The notes beneath the pieces are model-generated. The model did no database searches. It was given only the letters and a program-made list of their open reading frames with translations, and was not told where the DNA came from. Made by a program: the position numbers and the translations under genes. From Parasponia andersonii (Eukaryota; Streptophyta; Magnoliopsida; Rosales; Cannabaceae), in contig JXTB01000285.1 of NCBI GenBank assembly GCA_002914805.1, positions 62,001 through 126,000 on the forward strand: a stretch of 64,000 nucleotides of DNA, written 5' to 3'. Below, piece by piece: positions 51,258-63,976 of this stretch (its first letter is position 1; each line of letters begins with the position of its first letter).

Positions 51258-52460
51258 AATTTATCATGAGTATCCTTTCATATTATTTATAGTATATCTT
51301 TCCAAGTTACTTATGATATTTAACATAAATTAAAAGAGGAGTAAGGCTCCTTATTTTAAAAATTAAAAAAAGAAACAAACAATGAGATTAAAATTAGAAT
51401 GAGATACCATGTTATCTATGATATCTGAAAAAATTATTTTAAAAAAAAAGAAATTATCATGGGTATTGTACCTTGTCATCTATGGTATCTGGTGAAATTA
51501 TTTAAAAATAATTTATCACGAGTATCCTTTTACATTATCTATAGTATCTTTCCAAGTTAGCTATGATATTTAACAAAAATTATAAGATGAGTTAGACTCC
51601 TTAGTTTAAAAATTAAAATTAAAAAAAATATATGATATTAAAATTAGAATGAGATACAAGGTTGCTTATCGTATTCAAAAAAAATTATTTAAAATAAAAA
51701 AAATTACCATGGGTATCGTATTTTGTGAAATTGAATAAATAAAGTTGTCATGAGCATCCTTATATGTTACATATAGTATCTTTCCAAGTTACTAATGATA
51801 TTTATTATCTAACAAAACTTAAAAAGGGAGTTAGGCTCCTTAATTTAAAAATTAATATTACAAAAAATATGAGATTAAAATTAGAATGAGCTGATATTTT
51901 AAAGAAAAACGAAATTACCAAAAAAAAAACTAGGCATCAAACTTAGTTATTTATAGTATCTCGTTAGGATACTTATAGTATTCAGGGTAAAGCAAAAATT
52001 TTTTTTTTCCATAGGCATCTTCCAAAGTTACTTTAGTGTCCGACTAGCTTACCTATGGCATCCGAGCTAGTTGAACAAAATTTACCATAGGCATCTTACC
52101 AAATTACTAATAGTATCCAGTTATCTTATCTATAATATCCAAGCTATTTAAAAAAAAAGATTATAATAGACATCTTACTAAGTTACTTATAGTATTCAGA
52201 CTAAATTGAGAGAAAAAAAATTATCATTGAAGGACTAAATTGATAAAAAAAAAATCATAGCATCTTATGATTAAGTTACTTATAATATTTGACTAGGTTA
52301 ATTATAGTATTTGGGATAGAATAGTTATGTGTCCTTTTTTTTTCTTTTTATTTTTTTACATAAATAAAGAGCTTACCATAAGTACCTACAAGATTAATTC
52401 TACTAGATTATTTATAATATTTGAGAAACAAGCGAATTTAAGTGTTTCTCTAGTTAAAAT
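51258..52460 (+). repeat. Tandem-repeat array, about 245-bp units degrading to about 75-100-bp units
   Basis: GAGTTAGGCTCCTTA-type words recur at about 51,338, 51,588 and 51,827, each followed by TGAGATTAAAATTAGAATGA and a GGTATC...TATCTATAGTATC block. From about 52,000 to 52,330 shorter units of the form CCATAGGCATCTTACCAA plus GTTACTTATAGTATC repeat four or more times. Non-coding satellite-like DNA. Confidence 0.7.
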
Positions 52461-52598
52461 AATATTTTGAATTATTTTTATTAAAATAATGTTACATATA
52501 TCAGTAGAAAAATTATTTAATAGTTGTGCAATCAATATAGATAATTGCTATTATTTCAAAATAATAACATGTATAATATCTTTTTTGAAAAAGAGAAA

Positions 52599-53097
52599 NN
52601 NNNNNNNNNNNNNNNNNNNNNNNNNNNNNNNNNNNNNNNNNNNNNNNNNNNNNNNNNNNNNNNNNNNNNNNNNNNNNNNNNNNNNNNNNNNNNNNNNNNN
52701 NNNNNNNNNNNNNNNNNNNNNNNNNNNNNNNNNNNNNNNNNNNNNNNNNNNNNNNNNNNNNNNNNNNNNNNNNNNNNNNNNNNNNNNNNNNNNNNNNNNN
52801 NNNNNNNNNNNNNNNNNNNNNNNNNNNNNNNNNNNNNNNNNNNNNNNNNNNNNNNNNNNNNNNNNNNNNNNNNNNNNNNNNNNNNNNNNNNNNNNNNNNN
52901 NNNNNNNNNNNNNNNNNNNNNNNNNNNNNNNNNNNNNNNNNNNNNNNNNNNNNNNNNNNNNNNNNNNNNNNNNNNNNNNNNNNNNNNNNNNNNNNNNNNN
53001 NNNNNNNNNNNNNNNNNNNNNNNNNNNNNNNNNNNNNNNNNNNNNNNNNNNNNNNNNNNNNNNNNNNNNNNNNNNNNNNNNNNNNNNNNNNNNNNNN
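52599..53097. other. Assembly gap, 499 N
   Basis: Run of N. Open frames crossing it are meaningless. It ends 210 bp before the PAP16 start codon, so the distal promoter of that gene is missing. Confidence 1.
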
Positions 53098-53307
53098 ATT
53101 ATGAAGAAAAACATGGGCATTATAACATCAACAAATTATTCACCTTTGAACACCCCTAATCAGAAAATCAGGGATAATTCGGTCATTTTAATCCCGTTCC
53201 CACCAAAATAGATCAACTTTTTAAGCAACGAAAGCCCAACAAAACACAAGTGTCCCAACAGCGTTAGCACCAAACGCCTCTCTCTCTCCTTTCTCTGCCG
53301 TCCTATT

Positions 53308-55074
53308 ATGATAAAATTCAGAAACCTCTCAATAATCTTCTTCTACACGTGTCTCTCACTCTGCTTCCGGTTAATCTCCACCGTCGGATTCGACGATGGA
53401 ACGAACCGGCATCACCGATCACAACGGACCGTCACTCTCCGGACCAAACCGGAGAAAACGCTACAGTCACGGCCAGGTGCACCGTTCAAGATCGCACTGT
53501 TTGCTGACCTCCACTTTGGGGAGAACGCGTGGAGCGATTGGGGCCCACGCCAAGATGTGAACTCTATTAGAGTCATGTCTAATGTACTTGGTTATGAAAC
53601 CCCAGGTGAAGTCTTTTATCGACTTATAATCATTGTGTTACAAACTTTGTGTTACGTTCACATTTTTTTTTTCTTTTGGAAAATTATGTGCTGTATAAGC
53701 TTTTATTCGAATTTAAAATCGGTGGTTGGTGCAAAGTTTACTTGGTGGGGGGTGATTATCTCTCAAGTGATTATTACATACAAATAATTAGTGCTTGTTA
53801 CTGGGGTTTCTATCTAACTATATCGTTAAAATGGTACTGAAATCCAACAAATTCTAGAAATAAGCATTTTAGGGGTCAATTATAATTGCATTATTTATAG
53901 AAATTAATTAAAAAAAAAAGCTTAATGTCACCAAGAAGATCACTCTGTGACACCACGGTGCTTACTTAGTGGCCACCATTGAGACCCGTTGATGAGACCT
54001 ATATTGTTATAAGTATGTGGTGTGCTCTTGGCCTTGGTCAAACAATTGGGTGATAATTGACTTTGGAGATCACTAGTAGGATTCGTTCGTGGGACCCACA
54101 CCGTTATTGGGGTTTTGGTGTTATCAGCTTTGCTTTATCTATTGGTCATTGTGTTTTGAATTGTCACATAAGATTAGCTTGATTTAGAATTGACGTATGC
54201 ATGTACTGGAAACTTTGTGTTTTGATCTACGGTTGAAATCTAGTGATGATGTATATAAACGGTACTACTCAATGTTATAGAATATGATAGTGAGTGGAAT
54301 TATCTATGATTTTATGGCAGATTTTGTTGTGTACCTGGGAGACGTCATAACAGCTAACAACATTGGAGTAGCAAATGCAAGCTTGTATTGGGATCAGGCA
54401 ATTTCCCCAACGAGAGCCAGGGGTATTCCATGGGCTACTGTGTTTGGTAACCACGATGATGCACCATTTGAGTGGCCAATCGAGTGGTTTTCACTGCCTG
54501 GAATTCCCCAAGTTCGTTGCCCTCTTGCCAATTCATCTTGTCTAGGTAAATTGTACACTTTTGATTTTTAACATAAAAACATGTTTGAAAAACGCATATA
54601 TTTAATTTATTGGCTTTATTCGACACATGTTAATGAATTGTATTTTATTATAAATGTGATATGATAATTGATGCACACTATGATGATGTACCAAATTAAA
54701 AATTATCGTCTATATATTCGACACATTAGAATGGACATATAATCTGATTATCACAGTGAGAGTTACTCGAATATAAGACATCTTGATTAAAGGACAAGCA
54801 CCTATCACCTTATTTGGATACTTAGTGGTTTCTTATTACTATTCTATGTACTTGATCCTCAATAAAATGCATTTTTTTTTTCCGATGTCAGGGGAAGAAG
54901 AGTGTAGCTTTAGGGGTACATCACGTTTGGATTTGACGAAAAATGAGATAAAGCATAATGTGTTATCACATTCTAGTAGTGGGCCTAAAGAGCTTTGGCC
55001 AAGTGTATCCAACTACGTACTCCAGCTCTCGTCGTCAGAGGATCCACATTCACCTGTGGCATTTTTCTATATCT

Positions 55075-55108
<34 letters not shown>

Positions 55109-56281
55109 ATCAAGTGCTCAAGTAGAATGGTTCAACTCTACAACTCAAAAGATCAACCCTGATTCAAGGTAGCATACTGAATATCTGACATTTATGCTAT
55201 ATATATATATTTACAGTAGTCTGGTTCTCAATAATATGGCATTGAGAACTATCTTTTTACCATATTTTTTTCTTGTGTCTCCATTTTTTGTCAACTAAAT
55301 GATGCCTTGTTTGACAGTGTACCTGAGATAATTTTCTGGCATATACCAAGTCAAGCATACAAGAGAGTGGCTCCATTCTTCGGCATACACAAACCTTGTG
55401 TGGGTTCAATCAATAAGGAGAGAGTTGCTCCTCAACAAGCTGAGACAGGCATCATGAAACTTCTTGTTGAAAGACCTTCTGTTAAGGTGAAAACAAAATT
55501 GTTGAAATGCGCCACTCATGATTTATAAATAGTACAATATATGTACTATTTCGAACAAAATGCATACACTTTTTTTTTTTGAAAGCCAAAGGAGCACACA
55601 CTTTAACATTTGGCATAAAGAAAATAATAAACAAATTCATAAACTAGATTAATTCACATAGTTACTTTGATATCTATTTCCTACATATTTCTTGACAAAT
55701 AATGGAACTTGCAGTATGTTTAGAGGTTGGGAATATTGGTGATGATAGTGTAACATTGTTGTTAATGGAAGCATTATTTAATTCCTGTCTTTCTGTTCGA
55801 TCATCATCCTTTAACACCCTACTTCTTTCTCTGTGTCATCATTCTATCTTAAAACTATACTACTTGAAATTCACCGACTAGAAAATATGGTATCAATAAT
55901 TAGCAAATAAGACCTTCACACCGAACTTATAAAATCATAAAATCGTGACGCTACACAATCATTAACAGGTTTCAGATTAGTTCATCAAATTTTCAACTAA
56001 GCACACCATGTGGATGTTCCATGGAAATGGATAGCTTTGTTGACTTGTTTTCTTTTCTGTTGTTGCAGGCAGTATTTGTAGGACATAACCATGGTCTGGA
56101 TTGGTGCTGCCCCTACAACCAACTGTGGCTCTGCTTTGCTCGGCATACTGGCTATGGCGGCTATGGTGGCTGGGCTAAAGGATCTAGAATACTAGAAATC
56201 ACTCAATATCCTTTCTCTATTAAATCTTGGATAAGGATGGAGGATGGTCACGTACACAGTGAAGTGATCCTGATTCCTTAA
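53308..56281 (+). CDS. PAP16: Purple acid phosphatase, PAP16 type (calcineurin-like metallophosphoesterase)
   Basis: Small plant PAP of the PAP14/16/28/29 group, a dinuclear-metal phosphoesterase, probably secreted. Five exons with GT/AG sites in frame: 53308-53605, 54321-54545, 54892-55168, 55318-55486, 56069-56281, giving 393 residues, close to Arabidopsis PAP16. A hydrophobic run at 8-23 looks like a signal peptide. Metal-site motifs in order: FADLHFGE (D67, H69), YLGDVIT (D107), GNHDD (N143, H144), FWHIPSQ (H275), VGHNHG (H329, H331). All core calcineurin-type ligands are present, although the family is often annotated 'probable inactive'. The large plant PAPs' N-terminal fibronectin-like domain is absent, as expected for this group. 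No internal defects seen. The nearest neighbours are repeats and an assembly gap. Confidence 0.93.
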
Positions 56282-56781
56282 GGTGTTTTCCACATAATCA
56301 TTTTGTAGTATGAATTGAATTGAATTATGCAAATAATGATGTATATACTATATAGTAAAACTACAAGAATGGAATGGTAGAATGATACACAACTATTTTT
56401 TATTTCTACATGAGGTAAAGGAAATATATTTTTATCACATAATGAAAATAGTGAATACAAGTTACAAAATTATCTATTACATCATGATAATTGTAATCGA
56501 ACTAAACTTACATAAATTCTCCTCTGTTGATTAAGGTAAATACTCAGTATTAATCAAATACTCAGTAATAATCAAATATTTTCAAGAATTGGAAAAAAGA
56601 ACATTCTATTGATGAACTTTATTACCAGTATTTTTAGAGTACACAATCAAATTAACCTAATAAATCAAATCATAGACATTTCTCTTTAGATTAGTTAAAA
56701 GAAGTTCTAGACAAAAGTGTTATTTAATTCAAATCACATTAGCCAAATTTCATTTAACTAAATTATTATGAACTCAATACT
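56282..56781. other. PAP16 3' flank
   Basis: Should hold the 3' UTR. The rest is AT-rich with no gene. Confidence 0.5.
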
Positions 56782-58870
56782 TGTCACGATCCAAAGCTTA
56801 GACCAGTGGTAGAAAATGAATTTCACAAGTAAAAATTCAATAGTAATTTTAGAAAAATTTATAATGACATAATTTTAAATGTAAATTTTTACAGTTTTAT
56901 GATCACAATTAGACATGGATTGATATAAAAATTTATAAAATATTATTCAAGCATCATCATCATCCACACAATCCACACATAATAATTGTACATACCAAAC
57001 ATGTGCCCTTAGGTAATATTACAATCCAAGATAAATAAAATTAGAGCCTTCCAAGTAATTACCAATTATTTAAGATTAGTAATACGCTTTTCCCCACTTG
57101 CTCTACTTCTGAGTTTCTAAGATTACACTGAACACTACCTGAGAAGAAAAAAAAAAAGAGGTGAGCATTCATATACTCAGTAGAAATTCAATTACCTTTT
57201 TGAATAGAAGCAATTTCTCATACTTGCATGGTTAGTATCTTTTAAACTAGTTTATAAAATCAGGATCATAAAGTATTAAAGCGATCATAATTAATCCTCA
57301 CATTCAAATAAAATCAAAACCACATAATTATACATATTATATATCAACTAATGTATATGAGTAAGCTCTAATACTCTCATCACGACCATATAATATCTCT
57401 TTACTAGAAGTACTCAATATTTTGATATCACCCGTAGGTGTATTAGCAAATCCTATATAGGTGCCTAGGACTTTTTTCTAGACCTATAGTAACTCGCTAG
57501 AAATTGAAACTATCATGATCCAATAATAGTGATCAATGTGTGATCCTATGGTATGTATAATATGTAACAATTTATAATAACCACACTTCCAATAATTTAT
57601 CAAATTATTCTTTAAAAATTCACTTGGCATTATTCTAGGATTCACTATAATATGGGCAAGAATCCACTATATCACACTAAAATCATAATTTTAAAATATT
57701 TATAAAAATCACACAATCTAATCCTAATATAAACAATTTATCAAACCATAGTATTATTCATGATTTTTCATAAATCATTTATAATGCACATTTAAATTAA
57801 AAGAGGTATAAAACTAAGTAATTAAACCCTATATTGAGATGATAGCTATATCAAGCTATTGACGCTCGTAGAAACTCCTGTGGATTATTTTGATGCTCAA
57901 AAGACGTTTTTACAAATTTCATTCGCTCGATTTGATAAGTGACTTTTTCAACGGGGTCTCAAATGGCAAAACAAAATCTACTACTACATTTTTAGTATCC
58001 AAATTAGCTAAATTAGATATATAATTTGATAAATTTGGGTCTAGGCTAATCTGGCCCTCGGCACGCAAAACGAGACGATTCACAAACCCCATGTCTTGAA
58101 ATTCGTGCCACATCGAAACATATGAATGTTATGTATGAAAACTCCTTTCTCGACCTCACTAAATCCAAATTTGAAAAAACTTTGTTTCAAGGTCCCGTGT
58201 ATTAATTAGGCTTTAATTTCTGAAAGTTACAAATTTATCACTTTTGAAAATATTTGTAAAATTATCAACTTTGCTGATTACTTATAGTAATACCATGTTT
58301 TAGAAATATTTTGAAAAATAACACTTTTCTAATCTCATCCCGAAGCCCAATCTGAATAGTAACAGAATTTTCAGCCAATACTTTTTTATTTGCAAAAATA
58401 TCATCTTTTTATCCTAAATTGGAAAAATATCAACTCCTTAGTTCGAAAATTCTCCCGTCTTCAGATTTTGATTCAACACAACACCACCATATTTATTTAT
58501 GATTCAAGATTCTCTATTACCTCATATAACTTTCAAGACCATAATAATTATTTCCCCAAATTAATAATAATAATGTCAAAAATTAATTTATAAAATAGCC
58601 AAAATAAAATTCAAATACTTACTAGGGTTGACTCATTGGAAATTGGAAATTGGTAACTGAGAAGTATCGGGGTGGACTCAAAAAAGGTTGGACTTGTGAC
58701 TTTGGATTGGATTGGCAGTGAATGGCGACTATTAATAGTCGCCAAGAGTTTTGGACAGAGAAGAAGGAAGAAGAAGAAAAAGGAAGAAAAGAAAAAGAAA
58801 AAGAGGAGGAAAAACAAAAAAAAGTGGCAGATGAAGTTGTTGGGAGACTGATTGGGAAATGGAGAGATAG
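56782..58870 (+). repeat. LTR-like repeat starting TGTCACGATCC
   Basis: Starts with TGTCACGATCCAAAG, close to the TGTCACGACCC opening of many plant long terminal repeats. It continues with patches typical of such non-coding ends (GTGCCCTTAGGTAATATTAC, GGTGAGCATTCATATACTCA). No coding domains. The right edge is uncertain. A similar opening appears at 63,977. Old and broken if it is an LTR. Confidence 0.4.
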
Positions 58871-59689
58871 AGTATTTTTAAAATAAAATTGTGGGTCCCA
58901 CCACTTATATAAAATTATGTTTTATTAAAAATATCTTTGGGTTTTCAAAATACTAGTAAGATGAAGGGTTTTGCGTTGATATTAGAGAAAGACTAGTAGA
59001 AAGTGAAGTCATGAGAAATGACTATCGGAAGGAGAAGTTGACATTTTATAAATTTCAAAAGATAAATTTCAACTAGGCTCCACGTGCTTCCCGCCTTGTC
59101 GACTCTGATAGGAAAGAGTTTCTTCCCACGATCCTCAAATAACTTACGTAGGTTGAATGACCTATTCTTCGTTCTGACATTCTTCATGATAGATGCTGCA
59201 TAATAAATAAGCACATTAGCAAGTAGAGTCCACATGTAAAGTAATGAAAAAGTAAGAGATTGAATGTGTAATGAACAATACTTGACTTGCTCAGCTAAAG
59301 GACTTTGGTAAGATACCATGAAGGGTTGACACCTCTATCACCACCTTGATATCTAGGCTTAACATCAGCCATGGATGTATAATAGTGATAAACATAATAT
59401 TCTAAAGAAATGAATAGAAATGAGACAATTCAGTAATCAATATCGAGATGCATAATCTTTCACTAACTCCTTAACAAAAAATTTACATATAATTCGACAA
59501 TTGAAGATCATCTAGATTCATCTCAGAAACTCTTGATGATCTTCAAAGCTCAAGTTATACATAAGTTATTCCACTTCTCAATCTATTTTCAAATATTAAA
59601 AATACCAAAATTATAAGTGGTCCATAAGTAACCATTTTTCTGCAAGAGATATAATAGTTCAATTTATTAGGAAATGCCTTCCACTAGGG
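58871..59689. other. Intergenic, no recognised gene
   Basis: An open frame of 108 codons at 58,993-59,319 (-) includes KNVRTKNRSFNLRKLFEDRG. I do not recognise it, and it has no spliced context. It may be a transposon scrap or chance. Confidence 0.4.
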
Positions 59690-60175
59690 TATTTTGGTAT
59701 TTAATTGTTTGTAGAGGTATTTTGGGTATTTTATTGAATGTATGGGTATTTATGGTATTTAGTTACTATGTTGACGTATTTTGGGTATTCTATTAGTTGT
59801 AGCAGTATTTTAGTGACTATAGGGGCATTTTTGATATTTTTATTTAAGGGCATTTTCAGTATTTTATGAATTAATGGGGTATTTTTTGGTATTATTGTAA
59901 ACTATTACTAATTTTTGTTATTTAATTATTTGTAGAGGTATTTTAAGTATTTTATTAAATGTAGAGGTTTTTAGGATATTTAATTACTATATTGGGGTAT
60001 TTTGGATATTTTATTAGGTGTAGCGGTATTTTAGTGACTATATGGGCATTTTGGATATTTTTTGATTTTAAGTGCATTTTAGGTACTTTTGTCAAATAAA
60101 GAAGTATTTTATGGTATTATTGTGAATTTAGGGGTACTTTTGGTATTAAATAATTATAGGAGTAATTCTGTAATT
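59690..60175 (+). repeat. Two-level tandem repeat: two 221-bp units built of about 35-40-bp subunits
   Basis: GTAGAGGTATTTT at 59,711 recurs at 59,932. Both large units run through the same series: GGTATTTTGGGTATTTTATT, TTTAGTGACTATA.GGGCATTTT, then GGTATTATTGTAAA/GTGAA. Within a unit the GGTATTTT(G)GGTATTTTATT motif recurs about every 35-40 bases. Non-coding. Confidence 0.75.
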
Positions 60176-60328
60176 TTGCTTGTAATTCGGAACTTAGAGT
60201 ACTTAATATTTTATATTCATATTATCTTATTATTTTCATCAAAATAAAATAGTAATCATATTATTCATTTCATTTATAAACCTAATTATTAATTTCGTTA
60301 TTAAATATATTACTAATTAATAATAATT

Positions 60329-61870
60329 TCTATAAAAAATTAAGGTTTTAATCTTACTCAATCATATTTTGAAAATAACAAATATTTGATTTAATACTAA
60401 TATTTTAACTTGAGTGTGTAGTGAAATAGCTTTAAAAGTTCTTATTTAAGTTGATAAAGAAATCAAGCTTCAAGATGGACTATCGAGAGAAGAGTTTGAA
60501 ACATGAAGATTATCGAGATCAACGATATAAGACTCAGTTAAAAAAAGGGTAAAAATATTTAGTCTTGTACGAGAGTTTATTATGTATGTACATCTTATGA
60601 TTTTTTATGGGCTCAATATTTTTTTAACAAAAAGTTTTTTCAAATCAAAATTCTTAAACTACTTTCAAAATGCTCTTTTGATTTGAAAAATTAATTGTAC
60701 GCCTTTAAAATTAGTCCTATGAACTTTAAAAGTTACAAATATATTTGAAATCATGATTATTTAAAATAAGCTCAAAAGAGATTTTTCTATTTGCAAACTA
60801 GAATTTGTTTTAGTATGAACACCTTCTAAATTATTGTTAAAAATCTTTGTATATCTAAAATAAGTTTGCAATAGTCAAAATATTCTTTTCAAATTGATTT
60901 CTAATATTTTTAAAGTATTTAAAATAAGTTTAAAAGTCAGATTTTGAAAAACGCCAAACGCTGTCAGAATTTGCAAAAATGTCAAAAAACTGTCAAAAAT
61001 TGAAAATCATAAGTAGACTCATAGGTAGATTGGAAATGCCTAATGGTAGACTGATAATAACCATCAGTAGACCAAAAATTTCATTTTTGACCGTTAGTTT
61101 TCGACCGTTGCAACCGTACTTCCAATAGCTAGTTTTGGGAGTCTACTAGAAATTTTACCGATTTATCAATAGTCTACTGAAAACTCCAGAAACTGTGTTA
61201 AATTGTATCTTTTTGAACAATCCTACATTGCTTTTAACCATCTTTCAAGACTCATAAGCCTACATTTTGTGTTCAAATATTCTAATACCGTTTCACAAAA
61301 TTATTAGGCCAAACTAGATCATATCTTATGCTTATATTCATTCTTCATAAGTTTATATTATTTCAAATTATATAGAGGAGATATTTTTGTTGAGGTTTTC
61401 AATCCAAAAATATATTTTATATTTGTGAGATAAGGTTGACACCAGATTCATAAATAACCTGGTTATAGGTGAGATTGATATCGGAGTCTAAACAATCTAA
61501 AGTTAGGCATAATAGAGTAAGAGTCAAAACTACTGTAAAGGTTTTAGTGTGCCTAAGCAGAATTCACTCTGTTTGTATGAGGGTCAGTCAAGCCCACAAT
61601 TTTGATCTGATAGTGGAAAGCTCAAAGTAAATTACCGAGGACTGAGGACATAGCAAATTGTAGTATTTGTCGAATATCGTAAATATAGCATTTGCAGTCT
61701 CTCTATCCCTATCTCTTTAATTTATTTATTTTGAAAATGTATTTGTTTACTTGCTATTTTTACTTGCCTTATTCATTATTTGCATATTCTCGTTGTTTTA
61801 TTAGAAATTTTTATAACATTTTTAAAACCCAATTCACCCCTCTCTTGGGTTAGCTAATCTTGGGATAACA
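60329..61870 (+). mobile_element. Solo LTR of the same family as the 43.4-51.3 kb element
   Basis: Starts near 60,329 and ends GGGATAACA at 61,870. It follows the 43.4-kb LTR from the opening (TTGATTTAATACTAAT) through CATTTTTGACCGTTAG to TTCACCCCTCTCTTGGGTTA. About 1,540 bp. No internal region follows, so it is a solo LTR, consistent with LTR-LTR recombination. No certain target duplication. Confidence 0.8.
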
Positions 61871-62576
61871 AACTTAATTATTATTTATTTTATCCAATAT
61901 TTAAACTAATTTACTTAAATTACTCTAAACATACTTAAAAAAATAAATAATTTACAATAAATGCATAAACATCAAAAGCATAATCTAAATTCAAAAAATA
62001 TATACTTTTACTATATACAATAACATTATAATAAAAAGTTTTACTAACATAATCATAATTAAAACCATATAACTTTTTCTATCCTAATTTCACAAACTAA
62101 CAATATTAAAACACATATTCTACTTATTCTAACTTTTCCTAACGTTTTTAATCCTAAAATCATAAAACCTTTTTGTCAAACTTTTTCAGTCCTAAATTTC
62201 ATCCAAAATTATCCAAAATCTAATTTTCACAATAATCCACACAATTCTAAAATCAAATTTTAATAATATACCATAGATTATAATTTTGCGTATAGCAAAA
62301 ATTACCACATATTTTCTACTAAATACCAAAAAATCTTATTCCATAATCCTAAACCAAAATTCACAAATTTCTAACAATACCAAAATCCATATTGTATATT
62401 CATCAAATCACAAATATCCAACAAAATCTAAAATACAAACAAGATAAATATATATAAACTAAATTTTCTACAAATACTTTATACAAACATGAAATATCAA
62501 AAAACAAACAAATAAATAAAAAATAAAATTTTAACTAAAATCTAAATAAATAAATAATCAATACATAAAAAAATTA
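61871..62576. other. AT-rich intergenic
   Basis: No gene or clear element ends seen. Confidence 0.5.
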
Positions 62577-63386
62577 CCTGCTAGAGGAGGAGCGGGAGGA
62601 GAAGGCAACGACACTAAGGAGACGACAGTGGCACAAGGAAGGCGGTGGCAGTGATGACACATCGACAACGGCACAAAGGATTGGCAAAACGGGCTGGGAG
62701 AAAAAGAGAGAGAAAGTGAGAGAAAGAGAGAAAGAAAGTGAGAAAACGTGAGAGTGTGATTTTGCAAGGTTGAAAGAGAGTGAAATCGGAAACAAAGAAA
62801 GGGAATATGAAAAAAATGAATAAGTGAAATTCGGATGAAGAAGAGGTGTTGGCGGATTAGAAAGTTTTATAATTTAGCCTCCACGTTGCCGTTTTAGAGT
62901 TTCTTTTTCTAGGGAACACAACTCTGGTGGTTAATTTGTCTGCCAAAAGTTTCACGAAAATTTTATAGCAGCGACAAAAGTTGCTGCTTTAGGGTTTCTC
63001 TCTTGGCAACACAACTCTGACAGTCAATTTGACTGCCAAAGTTTTCACAAAAACTTTATAACAGGGCTTATAATCGCCGCTTTAGTGTTTTACTAATTTA
63101 AAATAATAATTTTATTTATTATAATAATTATATTTCTATTAAATAATTTATTTAGATTAAAAACTCTAAAGTGGCTTGCCGCTATACATAATATATTTTT
63201 TTACATGTTTCCAGAGATTGGCACCAACTCTAAAGTGACGATAAAAGTCGCCACTTTAGATGTTTTGGTAGGAAACAATGGCGCACATTTATAGTACAAA
63301 ATTTAAAGAGAGGACTTTTATGTGTTGCTATTTTAGATAAACCTAAAGCGGCGATATCGTCACCGCTCTATAGTAAAACAGTAGTG
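62577..63386 (-). mobile_element. Terminal part of a CACTA (En/Spm) DNA transposon
   Basis: The outer end at 63,386 reads inward on the minus strand as CACTACTGTTTTACTATAG, a CACTA-type inverted terminal repeat. Subterminal repeats follow in both orientations, many as small palindromes: CCTAAAGCGGCGATATCGTC (about 63,339), AAGTGACGATAAAAGTCGCC (about 63,228), GCAGCGACAAAAGTTGCTGC (about 62,969) and ATCGCCGCTTTAG (about 63,073). Such motifs are the transposase-binding subterminal repeats of the family. A purine-rich segment with GGCGG patches (62,577-62,860) lies further in; its inclusion in the element is uncertain. No transposase and no partner end are seen in the window. Confidence 0.65.
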
Positions 63387-63976
63387 TACATCTCTCCACG
63401 CATATATACGAGGACTTGCTGATTGTTGCCACTTTTGTGTGACCTAAAGTGTCAACCGTTTGTCATTGCTATAGGTGTCATTGCTCTATTACCTATTTGT
63501 TATAATTGTGGAACATTTATTGATTTGAGGTTGAATATACTTTTTATGAAATATATATATATATACTGATTTATGAAATTTATTAATAATTTAATTTTAG
63601 AGTATGGAATATATTTGTTTAAGAGTGTTAGTTTTAATTTTTGACTTTAATTTAGAGGTTTAATTTTTGAGTTTATTGTTTATCTTTTTAAAGTAATTAT
63701 TTAAGAATTAATTTAGATTAATTAAACTAAATGTAATTTGTTTTTTTTTTTTTTTAAAATCAGTAACATTTATAGTGAAGACATTTAGGGTCTATTTATA
63801 TTGACCGACTATAAACAACTAGATTGTAATAATTTTGTCTTCGTCGTAGACCTGTAGCAACGATAATTTGATCCTCTTTCTTAGTGCGACTTTTCTTAAT
63901 TGTTATCTTTTATCTTCTCACTTTTTGAAATTTCGTTCATGCATCACTTTATCCCAACTTTTGTGGTGTCAGTTTG
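63387..63976. other. Intergenic beyond the CACTA end
   Basis: AT-rich. The subterminal-like motif continues briefly (GTTGCCACTTTTGTGTGACC, then TAAAGTGTCAACC, about 63,426-63,458), so the end at 63,386 may be internal to a larger nested structure. Confidence 0.45.

Noticed and set aside
43413-51262. Perfect 5-bp target duplication for the long-LTR copia element
   Set aside because: Flanks ACTTT and AATTT agree at only 4 of 5, so I do not claim an exact duplication.
52489-53211. Open frames of 189-240 codons
   Set aside because: They cross the 499-N gap and consist mostly of unknown residues.
62558-62795. Two overlapping Ser/Leu/Phe-rich frames on the minus strand
   Set aside because: Translations of a GAGA-rich purine run; low complexity only.
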